Assembly (NCBI RefSeq): GCF_014203235.1
Contig: NZ_JACHIN010000007.1
Location: 470,560 to 534,559, forward strand
Direction: 5' to 3'
DNA length: 64,000 nucleotides
Source of the DNA: Nonomuraea endophytica
Lineage (GTDB): Bacteria; Actinomycetota; Actinomycetes; Streptosporangiales; Streptosporangiaceae
A program made the position numbers and the translations under genes. The notes beneath the pieces were generated by a model. The model was not told the origin of the DNA. It was given only the letters and a program-made list of their open reading frames with translations, and made no database searches. Below are positions 44,490 to 53,486 of the stretch, in pieces (the first letter of the stretch is position 1; each line of letters opens with the position of its first letter).

Positions 44490-47400
44490 ATGCGTTTTGG
44501 AGTACTGGGACCGCTGACCGTCTGGACGGACGCCGGAGAGGTCGTCTCGATTCCGGGGTTGAAGGTGCGTGCCCTGCTCGCCGACCTGCTGGCCCACGAC
44601 GGCCGGGTGGTGTCCACGGACCGGCTCGTGGACGACCTGTGGGGCGACGACGCGCCCGCCAACTCGGCCGCGGCGCTGCAGGTGCGGGTCTCCCAGCTGC
44701 GCAAGGCGCTGGAGGACGCCGAGCCAGGCGGCAAGAACCTGATCGTCTCGCGGGCGCCCGGCTACCAGCTGCAGGTCTCGCCGGATGCGGTGGACGCGCT
44801 GCGTTTCGCCCGGCTGGCCGGTGAAGGACGGCTGGCCGAGGCGCTGGAGCTGTGGCGCGGCTCGCCGTACGCCGACTTCTCCGACATGGAGTTCACCCGC
44901 GCGCCGATCACGAAGCTCGAGGAGCAGCGGCTGACCGCCGTCGAAGAGCTCGCGGAGGTACGGCTGGCCGCCGGCGAGCCGGTCGACGTGGCCGAACTGG
45001 TGGCCGAGCACCCGCTGCGCGAGCGGCTGCGTGCCGTGCACATGACAGCCCTGTATCGGGCGGGACGGCAGAGCGACGCGCTGGCCACCTACGGCGAGCT
45101 GCGCGAACGCCTGGCCGACGAGCTGGGCCTCGACCCGTCCCCCGAGCTGGCCGACCTGCAGGCGCGTATCCTGCGCCAGGACCCGGGTCTCAGCGGCCCG
45201 GACCGGCGCCCGCTCACCAACCTGCCCGCCACCGTCGACGACCTCATCGGCCGCGACCAGGCCGTGGCCGAGGTACGCGAGCTGCTCGACACGAGCCGGC
45301 TGGTCACGCTCACCGGCTCCGGCGGCGTCGGCAAGACCCGCCTGTCCATCGCCACGGCCGCCCAGCTGACCTTCCCGGACGGGGCGTGGCTGGTCGAGCT
45401 GGCCGCCTACGACCGCGACACCGCCTCGCTGGCCGACGCCGTGCTGGCGGCGCTGGACATCCGCGACAGCGCCGGGCCCGGCGACGCGCTCGACCGGCTG
45501 GCCGACACGTTGCGCGCGCGGCGCATGCTGCTCGTCCTGGACAACTGCGAGCACGTCATCGACCAGGCGGCGAAGCTGGCCGAGTCGCTGCTGCGGGCCG
45601 CGCCGGGGCTGCGGATCCTGGCGACCAGCCGGGAGCCGCTGAGCGTGGCCGGCGAGACGCTGTGGAGCGTGCCGCCGCTGGGGCTGCCCGAGGAGGAGGG
45701 GCTCGACGCGGTGGCGGGCTCCGACGCGGTACGCCTGTTCATGGCCAGGGCCACCGCGTCGGCGCGCGGGTTCGTGCTCGACGAGTCCACGGCGGCGGCC
45801 GTGGCGCAGCTGTGCCGGCGGCTCGACGGGCTGCCGCTGGCGCTGGAGCTGGCGGCCACCCGGGTGCGTTCGCTCGGCATCCACGAGCTGGTGGCGCGGC
45901 TGGACGACCGGTTCCGGGTGCTGTCCGGATGGCAGCGCGGGGTCTCCGACCGGCAGCAGACGCTCATGGGGATGATCGACTGGAGCTGGACCCTGCTCAC
46001 CGACGACGAGCGGGTGGTGCTGCGGCGGCTGGCCGTACACGCGGACGGGTGCACGCTGGAGGCGGCCGAGGAGGTGTGCGGCGACGGCGGGCTCGACGTG
46101 ATGGAGCTGCTCGCGCGGCTGGTCGACCGGTCGCTGGTGACCGTGGTGGAGGGGCCGTCCGGGGTGCGGTACCGGCTGCTGGAGTCGGTCGCCGCCTACT
46201 GCCGCCGCCGTCTGGACGACGCCGGGGAGATCGATCGGGTACGGCGGGCGTACGTGGCCTACTACACCTCGCTCGCCGAGCGGGCGGAGGGTCACCTGCG
46301 CGGCGCGGAGCAGGTGCGCTGGATGCGCGACCTGGACGCCGAGGCCGCGAACCTGCGCGGCGCCCTCGACTCCGCACCCGCCCCCGAGGCGTTGCGGCTG
46401 GTGAACGCGTTGTCCTGGCACTGGTACCTGCGCGGCCGCCTGCACGAGGCACTCCGCTCCCTCGACCTCGCGCTGTCGGGTTCTGACCTGCCGGACGGGG
46501 TCGAGGTGGAGAAGGCGCGGGCCTGGCGGGCCGGGTTCGCGTTGCTGCTGGGCGAGAGCGTGGACTGGGAGGCGGCGCTGGAGATCGCCGACCCGGCCGT
46601 GCGGGCGCGGGCGGAGCTGTTCGTGCAGTACGGGGTGACCGACATGCCGACCGCGACCGCCGTCGTGGACCGGGCGCTGGCGGCCTGCCGCGAGCTCGGC
46701 GACCGGTGGGGCGTCGCGGTGGCGCTGAGCCGGCAGTCGCGCGACGCCTTCACCCTGCGCGAACTGGACAAGCTCGACCGGGTCGGCCACGAGAGCAGGC
46801 GGCTGTTCACCGAGCTCGGCGACCGGTGGGGAGTGTTGCAGGCCAACGAGTGGCTGGGCGGCCTGGAGGAGATCCGCGGCGACTACGACGCGGCCGTCCG
46901 GATCTTCACCGAGGACGCCGGAGTGGCCGAGGAACTGGGCCTGTGGCCGGACAAGGTACGCCGCCTGTCGTGGCTGGGCTGGATCGCCACCTACCGGCGC
47001 GACTACGACCGCGGGATCGAGACCTGTCTGGAGGCGCTCCGCCTGGCCGACGGCCAGGGCTACAAGGAGGGCACGATCTTCGCCAGGATGGGCCTGTGCA
47101 TCGCGGCCCGGCGCTCGGGACGGCTGGAGCTGGCCGAGGAGCACATCGCCGCCATGCTGCGGGGGGTGCCGCGCGGCCCGGACGTCGATCCGCTGCTGTT
47201 CATGCCGACCGTGCTGAACGAGCTCGGTCATGTCCGGCAGCTGCAGGGCAGGGAGCCGGAGGCCCGCGAGCTGTTCCGGGAGTCGCTGGTGGCCTCCAGG
47301 AAGATCGGCGACCCGCGGACGATCGCGGGCACGATGGAGGCGCTGGCCACGGTGGCCGAGCCCGAGGAGGCCGCCCGCCTGCTGGGCACGGCCGCCGCCG

Positions 47401-47525
47401 CCCGCGCCGCCCACGGCACCCCGGCCTCCCCCGACGAGATCGACGACATCGCCCGCGCGACGGACCGGGCCAAGGCCGCCCTGGGCGAGGCGGCCTTCGC
47501 CGCCGCGTACACGAGCGCCCCGTGA
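44490..47525 (+). CDS. SARP-type regulator with BTAD, NTPase and TPR regions (AfsR-like)
   Basis: 1011 residues from ATG 44490. Order: OmpR-type winged helix (1-90), BTAD (95-235), ATPase of the NB-ARC/STAND type with Walker A GSGGVGKT near 295 and Walker B LLVLDNCEH, then a helical TPR-like region to about 980. Such proteins activate transcription of secondary metabolite or metabolic genes after nucleotide-driven oligomerisation. The target is unknown; no biosynthetic cluster is adjacent. Divergent from the truncated hydrolase. Confidence 0.85.
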   Translation: MRFGVLGPLTVWTDAGEVVSIPGLKVRALLADLLAHDGRVVSTDRLVDDLWGDDAPANSAAALQVRVSQLRKALEDAEPGGKNLIVSRAPGYQLQVSPDAVDALRFARLAGEGRLAEALELWRGSPYADFSDMEFTRAPITKLEEQRLTAVEELAEVRLAAGEPVDVAELVAEHPLRERLRAVHMTALYRAGRQSDALATYGELRERLADELGLDPSPELADLQARILRQDPGLSGPDRRPLTNLPATVDDLIGRDQAVAEVRELLDTSRLVTLTGSGGVGKTRLSIATAAQLTFPDGAWLVELAAYDRDTASLADAVLAALDIRDSAGPGDALDRLADTLRARRMLLVLDNCEHVIDQAAKLAESLLRAAPGLRILATSREPLSVAGETLWSVPPLGLPEEEGLDAVAGSDAVRLFMARATASARGFVLDESTAAAVAQLCRRLDGLPLALELAATRVRSLGIHELVARLDDRFRVLSGWQRGVSDRQQTLMGMIDWSWTLLTDDERVVLRRLAVHADGCTLEAAEEVCGDGGLDVMELLARLVDRSLVTVVEGPSGVRYRLLESVAAYCRRRLDDAGEIDRVRRAYVAYYTSLAERAEGHLRGAEQVRWMRDLDAEAANLRGALDSAPAPEALRLVNALSWHWYLRGRLHEALRSLDLALSGSDLPDGVEVEKARAWRAGFALLLGESVDWEAALEIADPAVRARAELFVQYGVTDMPTATAVVDRALAACRELGDRWGVAVALSRQSRDAFTLRELDKLDRVGHESRRLFTELGDRWGVLQANEWLGGLEEIRGDYDAAVRIFTEDAGVAEELGLWPDKVRRLSWLGWIATYRRDYDRGIETCLEALRLADGQGYKEGTIFARMGLCIAARRSGRLELAEEHIAAMLRGVPRGPDVDPLLFMPTVLNELGHVRQLQGREPEARELFRESLVASRKIGDPRTIAGTMEALATVAEPEEAARLLGTAAAARAAHGTPASPDEIDDIARATDRAKAALGEAAFAAAYTSAP

Positions 47526-47536
47526 GTCAGGGGCGC
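47515..47536. terminator. Bidirectional hairpin across convergent stop codons
   Basis: GCGCCCC (47515-47521) pairs with GGGGCGC (47530-47536); the loop holds the stop codons of both the SARP and the MFS gene. Confidence 0.5.
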
Positions 47537-48813
47537 AGGCGTTCGGTGTGGGCGGTGCCGCGGAGCGTCAGGAGGGCGGCGGTGCTGATCAGGCAGGTGG
47601 CCATCACGTAGTAGGCGGGGATGTCGGCGTCGCCGGTGTTCTTGATGAGCTGGGTGATGATGAGCCCGGCCGAGCCGGAGAACACCGCGTTCGACAGCGA
47701 GTAGGCCAGGCCCAGGCCGGTGTAGCGGACGTTGGTGGGGAACATCTCGGCGAGCATCGCGGGCCCCGGCCCCGCCATCAGGCCGACCACGGCTCCGGCC
47801 ACGAAGACGGCGGCGGCCTTCAGGGTCAGGGAGCCGCCGGGGTCCTGGAGGACGTTCATGAGAGGCAGCGCCAGGACGACGATGAGGGCGGCGCCGGTGG
47901 TCATGACGACGCGCCGGCCGTAGCGGTCGCTGAGCATGCCGGCCGGGATGATGGCCAGCGCGAACCCCAGGTTGGCCACGACGGTGGCGATGAGCGCCTG
48001 CTGGAAGGTGGCGTTGAGGGTGGTCTGCAGGTAGGACGGCATGACGACGAGGAAGGTGTACCCGGCCGCCGACCAGCCCATGAGGCGGGCGATGCCGAGC
48101 AGGATGGCGCGCGCGGTCTCGCCCGCCGAGGGCTTCACCTGGGTCTCGCGGTTGGTGAACGACGGCGTCTCCTCCAGCCGGAGCCGCAGCCACAGGGCCA
48201 GCGCCCCGAGCGGGACGGCGAGCAGGAAGGGGATACGCCAGCCCCACGCCTTGAGATCGGCCTCGGTCAGCAGGGTGGCCATGACCGCCGCCGCCCCGGC
48301 CCCGCCGAGCAGCCCGAGCGCCACCGTGAACGACTGCCACGACCCGTAGAGGCCGCGCTTGCGGTCGGGGGCGAACTCGGTCATCAGCGATACGGCCCCG
48401 CCGAACTCCCCGCCCGCGGACAGCCCCTGCAGAATCCGGACGAGCGTCAGCAGCCAGGGAGCCGCCGCGCCGATGGTGTCGTAGGTGGGCAGGACGCCGA
48501 TCAGCGCGGTCGCGGCCGACATGAGCAGGACGACGAGGATGAGCAGCGGGCGGCGGCCGATCCGGTCCCCCAGTCGGCCGAAGACGGCCGCGCCGAGGGG
48601 CCGGAAGAAGAACGCCAGCGCGAACGAGGCATAGGTCTTGACCAGGGCTTCGAGGTCGCTCGCCCCGGCGGGGGCGAAGAAGTTCGCCGCGATGATCGTG
48701 GCGAAGTACCCGTAGACCCCGAACTCATACCATTCGATGAAATTTCCGACTGATCCGGCTACGAGCGCGCGACGTGACCGCGCCGTGCCGGTTCCATCCG
48801 CCTTACCCGTCAT
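47527..48813 (-). CDS. MHS-family MFS transporter (metabolite:H+ symporter)
   Basis: 428 residues, twelve helices. N-terminal 'GNFIEWYEFGVYGYFA' and the 'GRLGDRIGRRPLL' motif A are characteristic of the MHS branch (KgtP, ProP, ShiA), as is 'GLSAGGEFGGAVSLMTEFAP'. Imports organic acids or osmolytes by proton symport. Substrate unknown. Convergent with the SARP gene. Confidence 0.85.
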   Translation of the reverse strand: MTGKADGTGTARSRRALVAGSVGNFIEWYEFGVYGYFATIIAANFFAPAGASDLEALVKTYASFALAFFFRPLGAAVFGRLGDRIGRRPLLILVVLLMSAATALIGVLPTYDTIGAAAPWLLTLVRILQGLSAGGEFGGAVSLMTEFAPDRKRGLYGSWQSFTVALGLLGGAGAAAVMATLLTEADLKAWGWRIPFLLAVPLGALALWLRLRLEETPSFTNRETQVKPSAGETARAILLGIARLMGWSAAGYTFLVVMPSYLQTTLNATFQQALIATVVANLGFALAIIPAGMLSDRYGRRVVMTTGAALIVVLALPLMNVLQDPGGSLTLKAAAVFVAGAVVGLMAGPGPAMLAEMFPTNVRYTGLGLAYSLSNAVFSGSAGLIITQLIKNTGDADIPAYYVMATCLISTAALLTLRGTAHTERLRP

Positions 48814-48856
48814 GCGCGAAAAGCTTCACGCACCGGCTGCATCGTGTCAATAAGCT

Positions 48857-50107
48857 TCAGCCCAGCATGCGCAGCGGGGTGACGGACTGCCGGTGCACGA
48901 TCACGTCGAACCACTGGGTGATCGCGCCGCCGTACATGTAGTAGTCGAAGGGGCGTTTGGGGTCGTAGTTGGCGATGCCCCGCATCTTCTTGGGCTGGTT
49001 GAGCTGAGGTGGCGTCTTGACCCGCAGGTCGATGGCGTACTGGGAGATTCCGGCGTCGCCGAACGGGCGGTCGGCGAAGCTGCGGGGCGGGCGGGGGATG
49101 CGCACCGGCTTGCCGCCGACCTTCAGGGTGCCGTGGTCGAAGGTGAAGCCGATGGACAGGTAGCGCGGGCCGTACCAGCGGCGCAGGTGTGAACCCGCGC
49201 TGGCGAAGCGGCGCTCGGGGGCGGGCGGCAGCGACAGGCGCAGGTCCGGGGCGTTGGCGGTGTGCGCGCTGGCGGCCCAGTAGGCGACCTTGTCGCCGGA
49301 GAAGCGCTGCCACCAGCGCAGGTTGCGCGAGGACTGCTGGTCGCGGTAGCCGGTGTCGGCCTTGCGGTCCAGGTACTCGAAGAACGAGACGATCTGGCGG
49401 GCGTTGTGCAGGGCCAGCGCCTGCGCGCGGGAGTCCGGCAGCGCCTTGACCACGTCGTAGGCGGCGCGGGCGTGGGCGATGTACGGCTTCATGTCCCGGC
49501 CGCTCTCGAACAGCTCGCGCAGGTACTTGCCGACGTCGTCGGAGGGCGGGCGGATCTCCGCCAGGTGCTCCCTGACCGCGTCGAGCTTGGCGGGCGCCGC
49601 CTTCGCCACGTGCTTGATCACCGCGTCGTACGCGGCGGGGCGGGTGGCGTAGAACTCCACGCCGACGAAACGCACCTTGTCGGCGTGCTTCGCGTTGTAG
49701 GCGCGCAGCCAGCGCAGCACGTCCCTGACCTCCTCGGCCTGCCAGGTCGTGGTCATCTGCTTCACCACCGCGTCCAGGTCGCCCTTGCCGGTGACGACGT
49801 AGCGGTCGACGAGCTGTCCCGTGGTCCAGTCCTCCTCCCACGCGATCGTGCGGAACCCGCGCTTCTCCACCAGGTACCGCAGGAGCCGGTGCTTGAGCAG
49901 CGCCTCCTCGCGCGCCCCGTGCGTCGACTCGCCCAGCCCCACGACCTTGGCGTCCCCGACCATCCTGGCCAGCGGCGCGAGGTCGTCCAGCGGCGCGGCC
50001 GGGTCGATCGTGGCCAGCGGGACCGCGTGTTCCTTCACCCAGTCGACGACCGGTCCCGTGGTGAGCGAGAACGCGGTGGCGGCGGCGAGGGCGGCGTGCG
50101 TGATCAT
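48857..50107 (-). CDS. Erythromycin-esterase-family protein
   Basis: 416 residues with a weak signal-like N-terminus. 'VVGLGESTHGAREEALLKHRLLRYL' spread over about 55-79 holds the Glu and His of the Ere active site; 'IAWEEDW', 'FVGVEFY' and 'YWAASAHTAN' are the other conserved patches. Ere enzymes hydrolyse macrolide lactones, but many actinomycete homologues have unknown roles. AAGGAG precedes ATG 50107. Confidence 0.8.
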   Translation of the reverse strand: MITHAALAAATAFSLTTGPVVDWVKEHAVPLATIDPAAPLDDLAPLARMVGDAKVVGLGESTHGAREEALLKHRLLRYLVEKRGFRTIAWEEDWTTGQLVDRYVVTGKGDLDAVVKQMTTTWQAEEVRDVLRWLRAYNAKHADKVRFVGVEFYATRPAAYDAVIKHVAKAAPAKLDAVREHLAEIRPPSDDVGKYLRELFESGRDMKPYIAHARAAYDVVKALPDSRAQALALHNARQIVSFFEYLDRKADTGYRDQQSSRNLRWWQRFSGDKVAYWAASAHTANAPDLRLSLPPAPERRFASAGSHLRRWYGPRYLSIGFTFDHGTLKVGGKPVRIPRPPRSFADRPFGDAGISQYAIDLRVKTPPQLNQPKKMRGIANYDPKRPFDYYMYGGAITQWFDVIVHRQSVTPLRMLG

Positions 50108-50226
50108 CTGAGGTCTCCTTCGCGATCGGCTACGCCCCCTACCGTCCTGCGGGCCGCCGTCCGCCGCGTCCGCCGCGGAGCGCCGTCACCGCTACCCCAG
50201 CCGATGTAGCACCGCGGGCCGGTCTC

Positions 50227-50249
50227 CTCCCGGGAGCGGATTCCGGGAG
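50227..50249 (-). terminator. Possible hairpin after the uronate operon
   Basis: CTCCCGG (50227-50233) pairs with CCGGGAG (50243-50249), 9-base loop, 9 bp downstream of the last gene of the leftward sugar-acid operon. Confidence 0.35.
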
Positions 50250-50257
50250 CGGTGACC

Positions 50258-51559
50258 TTATGGCGTGGCGAGGTACGCGCGCACGGTCGCCGCCGCCCCC
50301 TCGGCCATGAGCCGCTCCAGCGCCTCGGTCACGAGCTCACGGAACCCCGCGTGCTCAGGCAGGTCCTCGCCGAACACCTCCCTGACCGCCAGCAGCAGCC
50401 CCGCCACCCGCGCCGCGTCACCGGTGACCCTGAGCCGACCGGCCAGCGGGTCGTCCACGGCGGCAGCCGTACTCACGTGTGCCATCCACCCCGCCACGAC
50501 CAGCGCGATCCACCGCGGCTCGCGCCCGGCGGCGAGCAGTTCGCGGGCCGGATCGAGCAGCCGCTGCGGCAGTTTCTGCGAGCCGTCCGCGGCGATCTGC
50601 GCGGTGCGGTGGCGCAGCTCGGGGTTGGCGAACCGCTCCAGCAGCGAAGCCTTGTACGCGCCCAGATCCACGCCGTCAAGCTCCCCCAGGGTCGGCGTCA
50701 CCTCGTCCATGAGGCGCACGAGCGCCTCACGCAGCTCGCCGAGCGCCTGCGCGACGTGCTCGCGCGCGCTGAGGTAGGCGAGCGCGGAGTGGCTGCCGTT
50801 CAGCAGCCGCAACTTCATCACCTCGTACGGCCCCGCCCGCGCCACCAGCAACGCCCCCGCCTTCTCCCAGACGGGCCGCCCGGCGGCGAAGTCGTCCTCG
50901 ATCACCCACTGCCTGAACGGCTCGGCGACCACCGCGCCCCGGTCCTCCAGCCCCAGCCGGGCCGCCGCCTCGGCCAGGTCGGCGGGCGTGCTGGCGGGCA
51001 CGATCCGATCGACCATCGTGCACGGGAACCGGACCTGCTCGTCCAGCCAGCCGAGCAGCCGCGAATCCGCCGCCTCCCTGACCAGAGTGCCCAGCCTGAC
51101 CCCGTTGGAGGGCAGGTTGTCGCAGCTCAGCACCGTGATCGGCCCCGCGTCAGCGGCAGCTCGGGCCCGCAACCCGCGCACCAGCCGGTCGACGGCAGGC
51201 CCAGCGCGATAGCCCTTCTCGGTGATCGTCACCGTGACCACCTGGGTCCCCGGCGCGGCCAGCCGGTCGGTGAGCAGGTCGTCGCCGGGCCGTAGCACCT
51301 CGGTGACCGCGCCGACGACGCGCAGGTCCGCGCCCGCGCGCACGCTGTAGAGGCCGTCCTGCGGCCCGAGCTGGTCGGCCACACCGGGACCGCGCATGGT
51401 GGCGCCGCAGATCCCCCACCGGTCGTCGCCGGTGGCCGCCATGGCCTCCTCGGTGAAGACGGCCTGGTGCGCGCGGGCGAAGGCGCCGATCCCGAGGTGC
51501 ACGATCCCCGTCGCCCCCGGCTGGAAAGCCCCCTCATACGAGGTACGGCTGAGCCTCAC
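50258..51559 (-). CDS. Mannitol dehydrogenase family reductase (fructuronate reductase-like)
   Basis: 433 residues from GTG 51559, which overlaps the ManD stop as GTGA. N-terminal 'GIVHLGIGAFARAHQAVF' is the NAD(P)-binding motif; 'VMKLRLLNGSHSALAYL' holds the catalytic Lys. Polyol/uronate dehydrogenases of this family include mannonate oxidoreductase UxuB. Next to a mannonate dehydratase, reversible oxidation of mannonate to fructuronate is the most economical reading. Confidence 0.85.
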   Translation of the reverse strand: MRLSRTSYEGAFQPGATGIVHLGIGAFARAHQAVFTEEAMAATGDDRWGICGATMRGPGVADQLGPQDGLYSVRAGADLRVVGAVTEVLRPGDDLLTDRLAAPGTQVVTVTITEKGYRAGPAVDRLVRGLRARAAADAGPITVLSCDNLPSNGVRLGTLVREAADSRLLGWLDEQVRFPCTMVDRIVPASTPADLAEAAARLGLEDRGAVVAEPFRQWVIEDDFAAGRPVWEKAGALLVARAGPYEVMKLRLLNGSHSALAYLSAREHVAQALGELREALVRLMDEVTPTLGELDGVDLGAYKASLLERFANPELRHRTAQIAADGSQKLPQRLLDPARELLAAGREPRWIALVVAGWMAHVSTAAAVDDPLAGRLRVTGDAARVAGLLLAVREVFGEDLPEHAGFRELVTEALERLMAEGAAATVRAYLATP

Positions 51560-52764
51560 CAATGGTGCATGCTCCCGTCCAGCAGCCGGTTGACCGGCAG
51601 GTAGGCCGGGTCGTAGGGGTAGCGCGCGGCGAGCTTCTCGTCGATCTCCACCCCGAGCCCGGGTTCCTCGCCCGGATGCAGGTAGCCGTCGGCGAAGCGG
51701 TAGCCGTGCGGGAAGACCTCGTCGGTCAGCTCGGTGTGGCGCATGTACTCCTGGATGCCGAAGTTCGGCACCGCGATGTCCACGTGCAGCGCGGCCGACA
51801 TGCACACCGGCGACAGGTCGGTGGCGCCGTGCGAGCCGGTCCTGACGTGGTAGAGGGCGGCCAGGTCGAAGATGCGCCGCAGGTGGGTGATGCCGCCCGC
51901 GTGCACGACCGTGGCCCGGATGTAGTCGATGAGCTGCTCGGTGATGAGCTGCTGGCAGTCCCAGATCGAGTTGAACACCTCGCCGACCGCGATCGGCGTC
52001 GTGGTGTGCTGCCTGATGAGCCGGAAGCCCTCCTGCAGCTCGGCCGGGACCGGGTCCTCGATCCAGAACGGCGCGTATTCCTCCAGGCTCGCGCCCAGCC
52101 TGGCCGCCTCGATCGGGGTCAGCCGGTGGTGGACATCGTGGAGCAGGTGAAGGTCGGGGCCGAAGCGGTCACGCGTCGCGGCGAACAGCTCCGGGACCAT
52201 GCGCAGATACTTCTCGCTCGACCAGGTCGCCTCCACCGGCCGTCTGGCGGCGGCGGGCTCGTAGAACATCTTGTCCTGGCTGACGCCGTAGGTGACGGGC
52301 AGGCCGGGGACGCCGCACTGGACGCGCACCGCCTTGTAGCCGAGCTCGGTGTAGCGGGCCACCTCGTCCAGGACCTCCGCGACGGTCTCGCCGTTGGCGT
52401 GGCCGTACACGGTGACGCCGTCGCGGGAACGGCCGCCGAGCAGCTGATAGACCGGGAGCCCGGCCACCTTGCCCTTGATGTCCCACAGAGCGGTGTCGAC
52501 GGCGGCGATCGCCGTCATCGTGACCGGGCCGCGCCGCCAGTAGGCGCCTCGGTAGAGGTAGTTCCAGGTGTCCTCGATGCGGGCGGGGTCGCGGCCGATG
52601 AGCAGCGGGGCCACGTGGTCGCGCAGGTAGGAGGCGACCGCGAGCTCGCGGCCGTTGAGCGTGGCGTCGCCGAGACCGGTCACCCCGTCGTCCGTGGTGA
52701 TCTTCAGGGTGACGAAGTTGCGGCCCGGGCAGGTGACGATGACCCGCGCGTCGACGATCTTCAT
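51556..52764 (-). CDS. manD: D-mannonate dehydratase-type enolase superfamily enzyme (ManD)
   Basis: 402 residues from ATG 52764. Metal ligands appear in 'LLHDVHHRL' (Asp), 'WIEDPVP' (Glu) and 'AVGEVFN' (Glu); the downstream 'GSHGATDLSPV' His and the ManD loop 'GVPGLPVTYGVSQDKMFYEP' (in two parts near 170-190) match the ManD branch. The enzyme dehydrates mannonate (or gluconate in some homologues) to 2-keto-3-deoxygluconate. Overlaps both neighbours, so translation is coupled. Confidence 0.88.
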   Translation of the reverse strand: MKIVDARVIVTCPGRNFVTLKITTDDGVTGLGDATLNGRELAVASYLRDHVAPLLIGRDPARIEDTWNYLYRGAYWRRGPVTMTAIAAVDTALWDIKGKVAGLPVYQLLGGRSRDGVTVYGHANGETVAEVLDEVARYTELGYKAVRVQCGVPGLPVTYGVSQDKMFYEPAAARRPVEATWSSEKYLRMVPELFAATRDRFGPDLHLLHDVHHRLTPIEAARLGASLEEYAPFWIEDPVPAELQEGFRLIRQHTTTPIAVGEVFNSIWDCQQLITEQLIDYIRATVVHAGGITHLRRIFDLAALYHVRTGSHGATDLSPVCMSAALHVDIAVPNFGIQEYMRHTELTDEVFPHGYRFADGYLHPGEEPGLGVEIDEKLAARYPYDPAYLPVNRLLDGSMHHW

Positions 52765-53486
52765 CCGTGTGCCTCCTGGTCGGCGAAGAGCGTACAGCGA
52801 GGGTGGGTGCGCAGGGCGGAGGCCGGGCAGGCGGTGGTGAGCGGGCCGTGCAGGGCGGCCTGGAGCGCGGCCTTCTTGCGCGCGCCCGGGACCGTGACCA
52901 CCAGGCGGCGCGCCGCGAGCAGCGCGGGGACGGTCAGCGTGACCGCGCGGCGCGGCACCTCGTCCAGGGTGGCGAAGCAGCCGTCGCTCACCTGCTGCCT
53001 GCGGCACGGCCCGTCCAGTTCGACCACCTTCACCGCGAGCGGGTCGGCGAAGTCGGCGACCGGCGGATCGTTGAACGCCAGGTGGCCGTTGTCGCCGATG
53101 CCCAGGAAGGCCAGGTCGAGCGGGGCTTCCGCGAGCAGCGCGGCGTAGCGTTCCGCCGCCGCGTCCGGGTCGGCGCCCGGCACGATCTCGTGCACGGCCC
53201 CGGGCCCGACTCCCCCCCAGATCTCCTCGCGCAGAAAGGCCGCGAAGCGCTGGGGCGCGTCCGGCGGCAGATCCACGTACTCATCCAGATGGAACGCCAC
53301 CACCCGCGACCAGTCGATGCCGGGGGCGGCGCGCAGACCGGCGAGCATCTCGCGCTGCGACGGCGCCGCGGCGAAGGCCACCCGCGCCTCGTCCCGCTCC
53401 GCCAGGATCTCCCGCAGCGCCTCGGCCGCCGCCAGCGCCGCCGCCGCGCCGGTGGCCGTCCGGTCGGCGTGGACGCTGACCCGCAT
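52761..53486 (-). CDS. Glucosamine-6-phosphate deaminase-like protein (NagB paralogue)
   Basis: 241 residues. 'FHLDEYVDL' (Asp68) and 'GIGDNGHLAFNDPP' (130-143) are the NagB active-site patches. In classical NagB the latter reads G-x-G-N-D-G-H; here Asp132 and Asn133 are swapped, as in some paralogues of uncertain substrate. It would convert an amino-sugar phosphate to a ketose phosphate plus ammonia. It overlaps the epimerase by 1 bp and ManD by 4 bp. Confidence 0.78.
   Translation of the reverse strand: MRVSVHADRTATGAAAALAAAEALREILAERDEARVAFAAAPSQREMLAGLRAAPGIDWSRVVAFHLDEYVDLPPDAPQRFAAFLREEIWGGVGPGAVHEIVPGADPDAAAERYAALLAEAPLDLAFLGIGDNGHLAFNDPPVADFADPLAVKVVELDGPCRRQQVSDGCFATLDEVPRRAVTLTVPALLAARRLVVTVPGARKKAALQAALHGPLTTACPASALRTHPRCTLFADQEAHG

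Noticed and set aside
44439..47414. Long antisense open frame under the SARP gene
   Set aside because: His/Gln/Gly-rich complement of a real coding sequence; GC3 bias alone explains it.
44490..47525. Pathway-specific antibiotic regulator with adjacent cluster
   Set aside because: SARP architecture is clear but no biosynthetic genes lie within several kilobases on either side.
48857..50107. Macrolide resistance gene
   Set aside because: Family homology is real, but no macrolide genes are near and many homologues have unrelated unknown functions.
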